Assembly: GCA_020024055.1 (NCBI GenBank)
Contig: JAHHUI010000021.1
Span: 1-16,472, forward strand
Reading direction: 5' to 3'
From: Spirochaetaceae bacterium
GTDB lineage: Bacteria > Spirochaetota > Spirochaetia > WRBN01
DNA length: 16,472 bases
In this document: one piece after another, positions 7,981 through 14,790 of the stretch
Layout: every line of letters starts with the position of its first letter
How positions within the stretch are numbered: position 1 is the stretch's first letter
The notes under the pieces: model-generated
What the model was told of the DNA's origin: nothing
Databases searched by the model: none
Seen by the model: the letters and a program-made list of their open reading frames with translations, nothing else
Position numbers and translations under genes: made by a program

Positions 7981-8010
7981 TTGACTTTTTTATTATTTCT
8001 CCCATCTAAT
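7981..8010 (+). promoter_or_regulatory. Predicted sigma70-type promoter of htpG
   Basis: TTGACT (7981-7986, five of six) and TCTAAT (8005-8010, five of six) are 18 bp apart. Transcription would start near 8017, leaving a leader of about 38 bases that carries AAAGGAG (8042-8048) six bases before the ATG. No CIRCE-type (TTAGCACTC/GAGTGCTAA) repeat is visible. Confidence 0.65.
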
Positions 8011-8016
8011 TAGATG
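8003..8016. promoter_or_regulatory. Perfect 14-bp palindrome over the htpG -10, candidate operator
   Basis: CATCTAATTAGATG is a perfect palindrome that contains the whole -10 hexamer and ends at the predicted transcription start. A dimeric repressor bound here would block the promoter. The placement is suggestive, but about one perfect palindrome of this length is expected by chance in a window this size. Confidence 0.4.
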
Positions 8017-8054
8017 CTGAACCAAAATTACAGACAGACCAAAAGGAGTTTTTT

Positions 8055-9917
8055 ATGGCAAAGAAGCCGTTTAAAGCGGAAGTAGACCGCCTGTTGAAAC
8101 TGATTATTCATTCATTATACAGCAACACAGAAATCTTCCTGCGCGAGCTTATCAGCAATGCCAGTGATGCATTGGACAAAATGAAATTATTGACCCTGAT
8201 CGAGGATCAATTCAAAAATGAGGATTTTAGCCCACGTATTGATATAGAAATTGATGAAGAAAATCATACTCTAACCATTACAGACAATGGCGTGGGCATG
8301 AGCGAGAATGAGCTGAACACCAATCTGGGTCAGATTGCTCATTCGGGCACGGCTGAATTTCTGGAAAAACTGACCGGAGACAGCAAAAAAGATTCGAATT
8401 TGATTGGGCAATTCGGCGTGGGGTTTTACAGTGTCTTTATGGTGGCAAAATCTGTTCTGGTGCGCAGCCTGCGCGCCGGCGAAACCCAGGCACACAGCTG
8501 GGAAAGCGACGGCACCACCGGCTATTCCATTGAAAAATGTGATTTCAACGGCAAGCACGGCACCAGCATCCTCATTCATTTGACAGAAGAACATTATGAA
8601 TTTGCCACACGCTGGCGGGTGCAAAATATCATCGAGCGCTATTCTAATCATATCGCTTTTCCTATTTTCCTGCATTATCAGGAAACAAAATTTGAAGGCG
8701 AGGGCGAAAATCGCACAGAATTCAAGCAGCCGGCAGAAGAGCAGGTGAACAGTGCCCAGGCTTTGTGGACGCGCAGCAAAAGCGAGCTGAAAGAAGAAGA
8801 CTATATCAATTTCTATCACACCTTCGCCCATGACCAAGAAGATCCCTTATTCTACAGCCATACAAAAGCCGAGGGAAATCTGGAATATACCACATTATTT
8901 TATATTCCCCAGAAAGCCCCAATGGACCTCTATCAGGCCAATTATCAGGCTGGGGTAAAACTATATGTCAAGCGTGTGTTTATCACCGATGATGACAAAG
9001 AATTATTGCCTATTTATCTGCGTTTTGTCCGCGGCGTGATTGACAGCCAGGATTTGCCCTTGAATGTCAGCCGCGAGATTTTGCAGCAGAATCGTATTCT
9101 GGCTAATATTCGTTCGGCCAGCGTGAAAAAATTACTGGGAGAATTCAGAAAACTGGCCGAGACGGACAAAGAAAAATTCAAAATCTTTGTGGAACAGTAC
9201 AATCGCGTCCTTAAAGAAGGTTTATACAATGATTTTGCCCACAAGGAAGACCTGCTGTCTGTTATTCGTTTCAAGTCCACTCATGGTGAAGACTGGGTCA
9301 GCCTGGCCGAATATAAAGACCGTATGAGCGACGAGCAGAAGGATATTTATTATATCACCGGCCAGAATGAGCAAGTGGTGCGCTCGAATCCTCTTTTGGC
9401 GGCATACAAGAAAAAAGGCTATGAAGTTCTCTTGCTGAGCGATGAGATTGACGAATTTGTCATCCCTATGGTCAGAGAATATCAGGGCAAACCACTGAAG
9501 GCAATTAACCTGAGCGAAAACGATTCTCTCTTCGATGATGATGGCGGGGCTGTGCCCGATGATGAAAAGCATAAAGAGTTACTGGAAAAACTGAAAAAGC
9601 AATTGGAAGACCGTGTGCAGGAGGTGCGCTATTCCAAGCGCCTGGAGGAAGCACCGGCGGCATTAGTGAACAGTCAGGACGGCCTGAGTATGCAGATGAA
9701 TCGTATGTTCAAGATGATGGGGCAGGAGACTCCGGAGGTAAAACCTATTTTAGAACTAAATGCGAAACATCCTGTGATAGAAAAGCTATTGCTAATGGAC
9801 AGTGAAGCCGAACTTAAAGACTACGGTGTCATGTTATTAGACGCTGCCTACTTGGCAGAGGGGCTTTTACCCAAAGAGCCACATATATTTGCCAAGTTGC
9901 CCTTTAAGTTACTTTAG
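8055..9917 (+). CDS. htpG: Molecular chaperone HtpG (bacterial Hsp90)
   Basis: HtpG is the cytosolic Hsp90 homologue, an ATP-driven dimeric chaperone that helps remodel client proteins with DnaK/DnaJ. The 620-residue length matches E. coli HtpG (624). The N-terminal GHKL ATPase shows E31 and N35 in RELISNASDALDK, DNGVGM at 77-82 and GQFGVGFYS at 118-126. The middle domain has the conserved VKRVFITDDDKELLP and LPLNVSREILQQN blocks, with the catalytic-loop arginine at 340. The C-terminal dimerisation domain includes QMNRMFKMMGQ. The start at 8055 is fixed by a good AAAGGAG six bases away. It is monocistronic, with a terminator before it and a probable one after, and converges with radA. Its promoter carries a palindrome over the -10, so it may be repressor-controlled. 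Confidence 0.98.
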   Translation: MAKKPFKAEVDRLLKLIIHSLYSNTEIFLRELISNASDALDKMKLLTLIEDQFKNEDFSPRIDIEIDEENHTLTITDNGVGMSENELNTNLGQIAHSGTAEFLEKLTGDSKKDSNLIGQFGVGFYSVFMVAKSVLVRSLRAGETQAHSWESDGTTGYSIEKCDFNGKHGTSILIHLTEEHYEFATRWRVQNIIERYSNHIAFPIFLHYQETKFEGEGENRTEFKQPAEEQVNSAQALWTRSKSELKEEDYINFYHTFAHDQEDPLFYSHTKAEGNLEYTTLFYIPQKAPMDLYQANYQAGVKLYVKRVFITDDDKELLPIYLRFVRGVIDSQDLPLNVSREILQQNRILANIRSASVKKLLGEFRKLAETDKEKFKIFVEQYNRVLKEGLYNDFAHKEDLLSVIRFKSTHGEDWVSLAEYKDRMSDEQKDIYYITGQNEQVVRSNPLLAAYKKKGYEVLLLSDEIDEFVIPMVREYQGKPLKAINLSENDSLFDDDGGAVPDDEKHKELLEKLKKQLEDRVQEVRYSKRLEEAPAALVNSQDGLSMQMNRMFKMMGQETPEVKPILELNAKHPVIEKLLLMDSEAELKDYGVMLLDAAYLAEGLLPKEPHIFAKLPFKLL

Positions 9918-9926
9918 ACATCCTCT

Positions 9927-9974
9927 GGCCCTTCCCTCCTCTCCTGCCTCCTTCCCGGGACGGGCCCCCTTTTT
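9927..9974 (+). terminator. Probable intrinsic terminator of htpG
   Basis: GGCCC-T-TCCC (9927-9936) pairs with GGGA-C-GGGCC (9957-9966) as five plus four base pairs with one mismatch, around a 20-base loop, followed by CCC and five T residues (9970-9974). The T-run is on the plus-strand side only, so it would serve htpG and not radA. The long loop lowers confidence. Confidence 0.45.
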
Positions 9975-9986
9975 GTCTCATTGTTT

Positions 9987-11342
9987 TCACGAAATCACTT
10001 TATTGCATTCTGCCAATACCTGGGCAATCACATCTTTCAGCTGTGCAGCGGCCAAAACTTTAATACCCTGGCTTTTTTCAATGCCCGTGCCTGAAAAAAT
10101 CCCAAAGCCCAGATCCTTGGCGCTTTTAATCCGCTTGCCCATATGCAAAGCCGGCCGTATCTCTCCCGAAAGAGCAATTTCCCCTGCACTGACCACAGAG
10201 GGAAAAGCAATATTTGTCCGTGCTGAATACAGAGCCAAAGCCAAAGGCAAATCAATGCCCGGCTCGGTCAGGCGTATGCCCCCAGAAACATTCACATAAA
10301 CATCCTGATCAGAAAATTTCAGGCCCACATGTTTTTCCAGCACAGCCGCAATGCGCAAAGCCCGACTGGCATCAATACGCTCGGAATACACACGGCTCAT
10401 TCCCGATTTCGCCGGCACTGTCAGGGCTTGAATCTCGTGAAAGAACACACGGCTGCCCTCATAGGCACAAGCAATGGCGGCCCCGGCAGGCACATGGCGA
10501 TGAAAAAACTGCGCCTGTTCTTTCTCTGTCAATTCTTTCAGGCCTTGCTCTTCCATGATGAATAGCCCTAATTCGTCTACGGCGCCGAAGCGATTTTTAA
10601 TGGCCCGCAGAATACGCACCTCATGATCACCTTGCTCAAAATACAGCACTGTGTCCACCAAATGTTCAATGGCTTTCGGGCCGGCAATACCGCCGTCTTT
10701 GGTGACATGGGTAACCATAAAACAGGCAATATTCATCTCTTTGCACAGGCCAATCACCTCATGCGCACAGCGTCGCACCTGATTCACCGTGCCGGGAATC
10801 ATGCCCGCCTCCCCACTGTATAATGTCTGTGCCGAATCGACTATCAGCAGCTGCGGGGCTTCTTTTTTAATCGTCTGTAAAATGGCATCTAAATCTGTCC
10901 CCGTATACAAGGCAATGGCTGCATCAATACCCAGGCGATTAGCACGCAGCTTTATTTGCCCTGGACTTTCTTCGCCCGAGACATAAAGGATTTTTCCCTG
11001 GCTGCCAAAGCGCTGGCAGATTTGCAGCAATAATGTTGATTTTCCAATACCTGGCTCTCCGCTGAACAGCATGGCTGCCCCGGGCACAATGCCCCCGCCC
11101 AGCACTTGATTCACTTCTTTAAATCCACTGTCATAACGATGGCTGTCTTCTGCCTTCACAGCGGAAAGAGTGGTCAGCGCACCGCTGCCCTTGAAAAAAG
11201 CACTGCTGGCCGAGGCGCTTGAAGCAGAAACTGTTTTCTCCTCAAAAGTGTTCCATTCTCCGCAGGACGAACACTGGCCGCTCCATTTGCTTTCTGTGTG
11301 TCCACAGGCGCTGCAGATATAGGTTGTTTTTGCCTTGGCCAT
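9987..11342 (-). CDS. radA: DNA repair protein RadA (Sms)
   Basis: RadA is a RecA-like ATPase that promotes branch migration and processes recombination intermediates. I use the ATG at 11342 (451 residues): the product then begins MAKAKTTYICSACG, as most RadA proteins do, and AAGGGAGG lies about ten bases upstream. A TTG at 11363 would add seven residues but swallow that site. Domains in order: zinc finger C10, C13, C24 and C27; Walker A GEPGIGKS at 95-102; the RadA-specific KNRFG at 249-253; and a C-terminal Lon-protease-like domain (about 275-451) with the SGGIRLTEPGIDLPLALAL segment. A Ser/Ala-rich linker (about 40-55) joins finger and ATPase. The stop is TGA. The gene converges with htpG and diverges from the prolyl isomerase operon. 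Confidence 0.97.
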   Translation of the reverse strand: MAKAKTTYICSACGHTESKWSGQCSSCGEWNTFEEKTVSASSASASSAFFKGSGALTTLSAVKAEDSHRYDSGFKEVNQVLGGGIVPGAAMLFSGEPGIGKSTLLLQICQRFGSQGKILYVSGEESPGQIKLRANRLGIDAAIALYTGTDLDAILQTIKKEAPQLLIVDSAQTLYSGEAGMIPGTVNQVRRCAHEVIGLCKEMNIACFMVTHVTKDGGIAGPKAIEHLVDTVLYFEQGDHEVRILRAIKNRFGAVDELGLFIMEEQGLKELTEKEQAQFFHRHVPAGAAIACAYEGSRVFFHEIQALTVPAKSGMSRVYSERIDASRALRIAAVLEKHVGLKFSDQDVYVNVSGGIRLTEPGIDLPLALALYSARTNIAFPSVVSAGEIALSGEIRPALHMGKRIKSAKDLGFGIFSGTGIEKSQGIKVLAAAQLKDVIAQVLAECNKVIS

Positions 11343-11364
11343 AGATGCAGGGCCTCCCTTCAAA

Positions 11365-11380
11365 TTGCAATACCTTGCAA
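11365..11380. repeat. TTGCAA-N4-TTGCAA repeat at the radA transcription start
   Basis: Two copies of TTGCAA (11365-11370 and 11375-11380), each itself a palindrome, are separated by four bases. The element spans the predicted radA start of transcription (about 11374) and abuts its -10. It could be an operator. It does not match the Leptospira LexA box (TTTG-N5-CAAA) as I remember it. Confidence 0.4.
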
Positions 11381-11410
11381 ATCATAGCATAATTGGCCCG
11401 GCACTGGCAA
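11381..11410 (-). promoter_or_regulatory. Predicted sigma70-type promoter of radA
   Basis: On the minus strand TTGCCA (11410-11405) and TATGAT (11386-11381), each five of six to consensus, are 18 bp apart. Transcription would start near 11374, about 32 bases before the chosen ATG. Confidence 0.6.
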
Positions 11411-11421
11411 AGCTTTCCCTC

Positions 11422-11451
11422 TTGACGGTATAAAAGAGCATCGTGTATGAT
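11422..11451 (+). promoter_or_regulatory. Predicted sigma70-type promoter of the prolyl isomerase-maf-helicase operon
   Basis: TTGACG (11422-11427) and TATGAT (11446-11451) are 18 bp apart. Transcription would start near 11458, giving a leader of about 70 bases with AAGGTA (11515-11520) before the ATG at 11527. Its -35 is only 11 bp from the radA -35, so the two polymerases would sit back to back. Confidence 0.65.
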
Positions 11452-11526
11452 TTTATTTGTTTTGGCTCTAAATAGAAAAATCAATCTCTGTTTAGATTTA
11501 TTTTCACAAAAATCAAGGTAACATTT

Positions 11527-13227
11527 ATGTCTAAAAAGAAATCTCCTGCGCCATCTTCGGGCACACAGCACAAAAAACCCAATCTGCCTGTTTTCATTCT
11601 CTCTTCAATCCTGCTTATTATTCTTGTTGTCAGTTTCGTTTTTGCGCCGGCTTTTGTTCCTGTCCAGTCAATCAGTCAGGGCATTGTTTTTGGGCGATAC
11701 GGTTCGCAGGAAATTGCCTATAGGCAGGGAAATATTTTTGCCCGTGACCTCGAGCATGCCATGCAGGAAGCTTCTTCCCAGGGATATGACGTGAATTCAC
11801 CTTTTATCTATTACACTATGTGGCTGCGAGCTTTTCGCACAGCCTCGCAATATGCCGTGCTGATGGATCATGCCCAGCACAGTGGAATTGATATCGGCGA
11901 AGATCAATTGATGGACGGCATTAAAGAATCAGGATTTTTCAGTCGCAATGGTGTTTTCAATGCCGCTGATTTTAATAATATGTCTCCCGATCGCCGTCAG
12001 TCCATCATCAACGATATCCGTCATTCTCTTTTAATTTCTTCCTATCAGGAAGAACTAACACAAAATATTATTCGTTCTGACGCGGCCATGGCTGTTTTGG
12101 CCCATCCATCAAACAAGCAGCGCAATTTTCGCATGGCCATTTTCAATTTTAAAGACTATCCTGCGGAAAAAATTCGTGCATTTGCAGAAGAAAATCCCCA
12201 GCTGTTTCAGCAGATTTCTGTTAAGCGCATATTGATTCAAGGCAAAAAACAAGATGCCGTGCGCATATATTCGCGCCTGGTGAATAAAGAAGCTGAATTC
12301 AGTTCCATCTTTTTCGAGAATTCCCGCGAGGAATTCGCCAATGAAGACATCAGTGCTCAGGAAGGTGATCTTGGCCAGAGATTTTTCTATCAAATCTCTG
12401 ATTCGCTTCAAAACCCCCCTGATGCAGTGAAAATCTTCAGCCTGAAGGAACAAGGCATTTCCGAGCCCGTGCGCTATAAAACCCAGGACGAAAAAAAAGA
12501 AGTTTATGCAATCTATCTTGTGACAAAAGTAAAAACCGACCTCAATCCAAAGAGCAGCAGCCAAAGACAGACTGTGCTGGATTATCTTATTGCAAATAGA
12601 AAAGGCCTGATCAGCGATTATTTCATTGGCCAGGTCAGCCTGATTAAGGCAGTCAATTTCAATGCCAGCGTACCCGCGCCGGGCAAAGCGATTCAAACAG
12701 ATTATTTCAGCATGGTCTATCGTCTGAATCCAGAGACACTCTCACGCCAGGAAGCTATGTATTATCCCTATAATGGCGATATTCGTTCTTTCCTTGATTC
12801 TTTCGGGTTAGACAATCAGAACATCGCCTCAGCCGTACTGTCCTCGCGAGAATTTTTCTTCCAGGCATTCAGCCTTCAGCCGGGGCAGATTTCACAGCCC
12901 ATCATTTTAGACAATGCCGTGCTTGCTTTGCAGATGATTAACGAACAGCCGGTGGAAGTATTGCCTAATATTAATTCTACACTAGACTTCCTTTTGGCAT
13001 ATTTCCTGGGCCAGAATACAATGACATCAATGATTGACCAGGCCCTGGAAAGCCGGCGATACAAAGATAATTTCAACAAAGTGTATGCCAAGAAGATTGA
13101 ACCGCTTGTGCAACAGCAGCAAGCTGCCAGCCAGATGCCGCAGACGAATGCATCGCCAGAGGGATTTGGCCCCCAGGCTCCGTCATTGCAAATGCCGTCA
13201 AATCCAGGTATTGGCATTGCTCCTTAA
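11527..13227 (+). CDS. Membrane-anchored SurA/PpiD-like peptidyl-prolyl isomerase
   Basis: This 566-residue protein looks like an envelope folding factor. A basic N-terminus (KKK at 3-5, KK at 16-17) precedes one hydrophobic segment (about 20-42), best read as an uncleaved anchor leaving the rest outside the inner membrane. A SurA-N-like helical region (about 60-225) carries the DIGEDQLMDGIKESGFF and FNAADFNNM segments typical of PpiD/SurA. A parvulin-type domain follows (about 230-336; starts ISVKRILIQ, with EGDLGQRFF near its middle). The region from about 380 to 490 resembles the PpiD C-terminal part (FSLQPGQISQPI). The last 40 residues are Gln/Pro/Asn-rich and probably disordered. The ATG has an adequate AAGGTA site. 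It leads an operon with the Maf-like and DinG-like genes. Whether the parvulin domain is active cannot be judged by eye. Confidence 0.82.
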   Translation: MSKKKSPAPSSGTQHKKPNLPVFILSSILLIILVVSFVFAPAFVPVQSISQGIVFGRYGSQEIAYRQGNIFARDLEHAMQEASSQGYDVNSPFIYYTMWLRAFRTASQYAVLMDHAQHSGIDIGEDQLMDGIKESGFFSRNGVFNAADFNNMSPDRRQSIINDIRHSLLISSYQEELTQNIIRSDAAMAVLAHPSNKQRNFRMAIFNFKDYPAEKIRAFAEENPQLFQQISVKRILIQGKKQDAVRIYSRLVNKEAEFSSIFFENSREEFANEDISAQEGDLGQRFFYQISDSLQNPPDAVKIFSLKEQGISEPVRYKTQDEKKEVYAIYLVTKVKTDLNPKSSSQRQTVLDYLIANRKGLISDYFIGQVSLIKAVNFNASVPAPGKAIQTDYFSMVYRLNPETLSRQEAMYYPYNGDIRSFLDSFGLDNQNIASAVLSSREFFFQAFSLQPGQISQPIILDNAVLALQMINEQPVEVLPNINSTLDFLLAYFLGQNTMTSMIDQALESRRYKDNFNKVYAKKIEPLVQQQQAASQMPQTNASPEGFGPQAPSLQMPSNPGIGIAP

Positions 13228-13233
13228 AGAGCA
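13218..13233 (+). other. Hairpin enclosing the prolyl isomerase stop codon
   Basis: TGCTC (13218-13222) pairs with GAGCA (13229-13233) around a six-base loop that contains the TAA stop (13225-13227). No T-run follows, so it is not a terminator. It sits 15 bases before the Maf-like start, which has no evident Shine-Dalgarno, and could affect coupling or mRNA processing. Confidence 0.3.
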
Positions 13234-13248
13234 GCAACTTATAGAAAA

Positions 13249-14778
13249 ATGAATGGCAAGTCTGTATCATTACAAGAGGTAGGAGACGGATACAATGTCC
13301 TGATGAATGGACAGGCTTTGTATTCGCGATATAAACCCAGACATGGCGCTGAAAGAGGCCTGCCTCAAGCTGAAAAAGCAACGCTTTATTTTGCACCCTG
13401 TCCCTTGCTTGGCTATGGGCTGGATAAATTTTTACAGACATTGCCTGATGACAGCCACATCATCGCTGTGGAATATCATGATGAACTCATCCCATTAACC
13501 AAGCAGCATCAAAACACATGGCAGACAGCTCAGATTGATGTTTTATTCCAGCCGCGCATCGAAGATATTGATGCTTTGCTGAAAAATAAAAATCTTGATC
13601 AATTCCGGCAATGTGTGTTTTTGCAGCTGAATCAAGGTTTTCAGCTCTTCAATGAACAATACATACAGATTTTGAATTTCTGCCGCCACAGCATTTATGT
13701 TCATCATCAAAATAAAGCGGTTTTCAAGCAAAACGGTGATTTATGGTTGAAAAACCTTCTCACCAATTTAAGCTTTTTCCCCCACACGGCGGCATATAAT
13801 CTGGCCCCGGGCGAAGACCCTATAGTCATTGCCGGCGCGGGCACATCTTTAGAAATTAACCTGCCTCAACTACGCCAGTTTCGTCCATGTTTTCGTCTGG
13901 TGGCTGTTGATACGGCATTGCCATGTCTTTTGGCGCATGATATTGAACCTGATTTGGTTTTTGTTCTTGAATCCAGCTATCATAATCTGCAGGATTTTAT
14001 TCCCTGCCTGCGTCGTCCGGTGGCGATTTTGCGTGACCTCACCAGCCTGCCGCAGCAGATACGATTTCCCAGTACATTCCAATCTTTCTTCTTCACCAAA
14101 TTTGCGCCTATTTCCCTGCTGGATCGCCTCTCAAGCGCCACCAATCTGCTTCAGATTCCCCCCTTGGGCAGCGTAGGTATCGCGGCCATGGCCTTTGCCC
14201 TGAAAATGACGCGCGGGCCTATATTTTTCACCGGGCTGGACTTTTCCTTTCCCCTGGGGAAAAATCATGCCCGAGGCGCTTATAGCCATAATATGACATT
14301 ACAAAACTGGAGCCGCCTGTCTCCCAATCTCACCCTGATACAGCAATTAAATCGCCCGCTGATCGCACAAAAAAATGGCTTGGATGAAATTGTCTACACA
14401 GATGCCCTGATGCTTCACTATGCCCAAATGGCTAGCCAGGGCGATGCCCAGCGCATCTTCAGCCTGTCCCTAGCCGGACTGCCCTTAGGATATCCGCATG
14501 GCAGTCTCAGCCATTTGAAGCCTTGTCATCACAGTTGGGATTTTTTTAAAAATACAAAACAGCCTCATTCTCTAAAAGACTTTGCAAGGCAGGAGCTAGC
14601 CTTGCTGAAACAATTCTTTGATCAAGACACTTGCGTATTGCCGGCAGTGGATTATCTTTTCCTGGGTCATGGCATCAATGAAAAACAAAAGATTTTCACC
14701 AATGCAAATATCATGGCGCGTGCCGCACATATGCGCATTTTGTGGCAAAATATCGAGGCGGGAAAATTTTCTCTCTAA
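13249..14778 (+). CDS. Maf/DUF115 family protein, probable flagellin-modifying glycosyltransferase
   Basis: The 509-residue protein belongs to the motility accessory factor family with a DUF115 (MptE-like) domain; members transfer nonulosonic sugars to flagellin in Campylobacter and Aeromonas, and related genes are common in spirochaetes with periplasmic flagella. The central domain shows IVIAGAGTSLEINLPQL with the glycine-rich turn at 196-200, VAVDTALPCLL with D221, and IFFTGLDFSFP with D331, in the family order. The N-terminal region (YNVLMNGQALYSRY) is also typical and supports the ATG at 13249 rather than the later in-frame ATG at 13303. No signal peptide or membrane segment is present, as expected for a cytoplasmic enzyme. 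It lies 21 bp after the prolyl isomerase gene and 12 bp before the helicase. There is no good ribosome binding site, so coupling to the upstream gene is likely. The sugar and target are inferred; no flagellin gene is present here. Confidence 0.85.
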   Translation: MNGKSVSLQEVGDGYNVLMNGQALYSRYKPRHGAERGLPQAEKATLYFAPCPLLGYGLDKFLQTLPDDSHIIAVEYHDELIPLTKQHQNTWQTAQIDVLFQPRIEDIDALLKNKNLDQFRQCVFLQLNQGFQLFNEQYIQILNFCRHSIYVHHQNKAVFKQNGDLWLKNLLTNLSFFPHTAAYNLAPGEDPIVIAGAGTSLEINLPQLRQFRPCFRLVAVDTALPCLLAHDIEPDLVFVLESSYHNLQDFIPCLRRPVAILRDLTSLPQQIRFPSTFQSFFFTKFAPISLLDRLSSATNLLQIPPLGSVGIAAMAFALKMTRGPIFFTGLDFSFPLGKNHARGAYSHNMTLQNWSRLSPNLTLIQQLNRPLIAQKNGLDEIVYTDALMLHYAQMASQGDAQRIFSLSLAGLPLGYPHGSLSHLKPCHHSWDFFKNTKQPHSLKDFARQELALLKQFFDQDTCVLPAVDYLFLGHGINEKQKIFTNANIMARAAHMRILWQNIEAGKFSL

Positions 14779-14790
14779 AGGGCATAGGCG

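Noticed and set aside
8271..8837. Open frame of 188 codons on the minus strand within htpG
   Set aside because: It is antisense to the conserved Hsp90 ATPase domain, has low-complexity hydrophobic content and no start signals.
9978..9989. Reading TGA as Trp at the end of radA
   Set aside because: Read-through would add a short pyrimidine-tract-encoded tail after a full-length RadA; TGA acts as a normal stop.
11343..11363. TTG start giving RadA seven extra residues
   Set aside because: The extension contains the AAGGGAGG site that serves the ATG at 11342, and family members typically begin with the MAK-type N-terminus.
11467..11499. AT-rich inverted repeats in the prolyl isomerase leader as a riboswitch
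   Set aside because: The arms are five to six A/T-rich pairs that overlap each other, and no known riboswitch core is recognisable in about 70 bases.
12109..12696. Open frame of 195 codons on the minus strand within the prolyl isomerase gene
   Set aside because: It overlaps the parvulin domain of a well-supported gene and lacks any recognisable motif.
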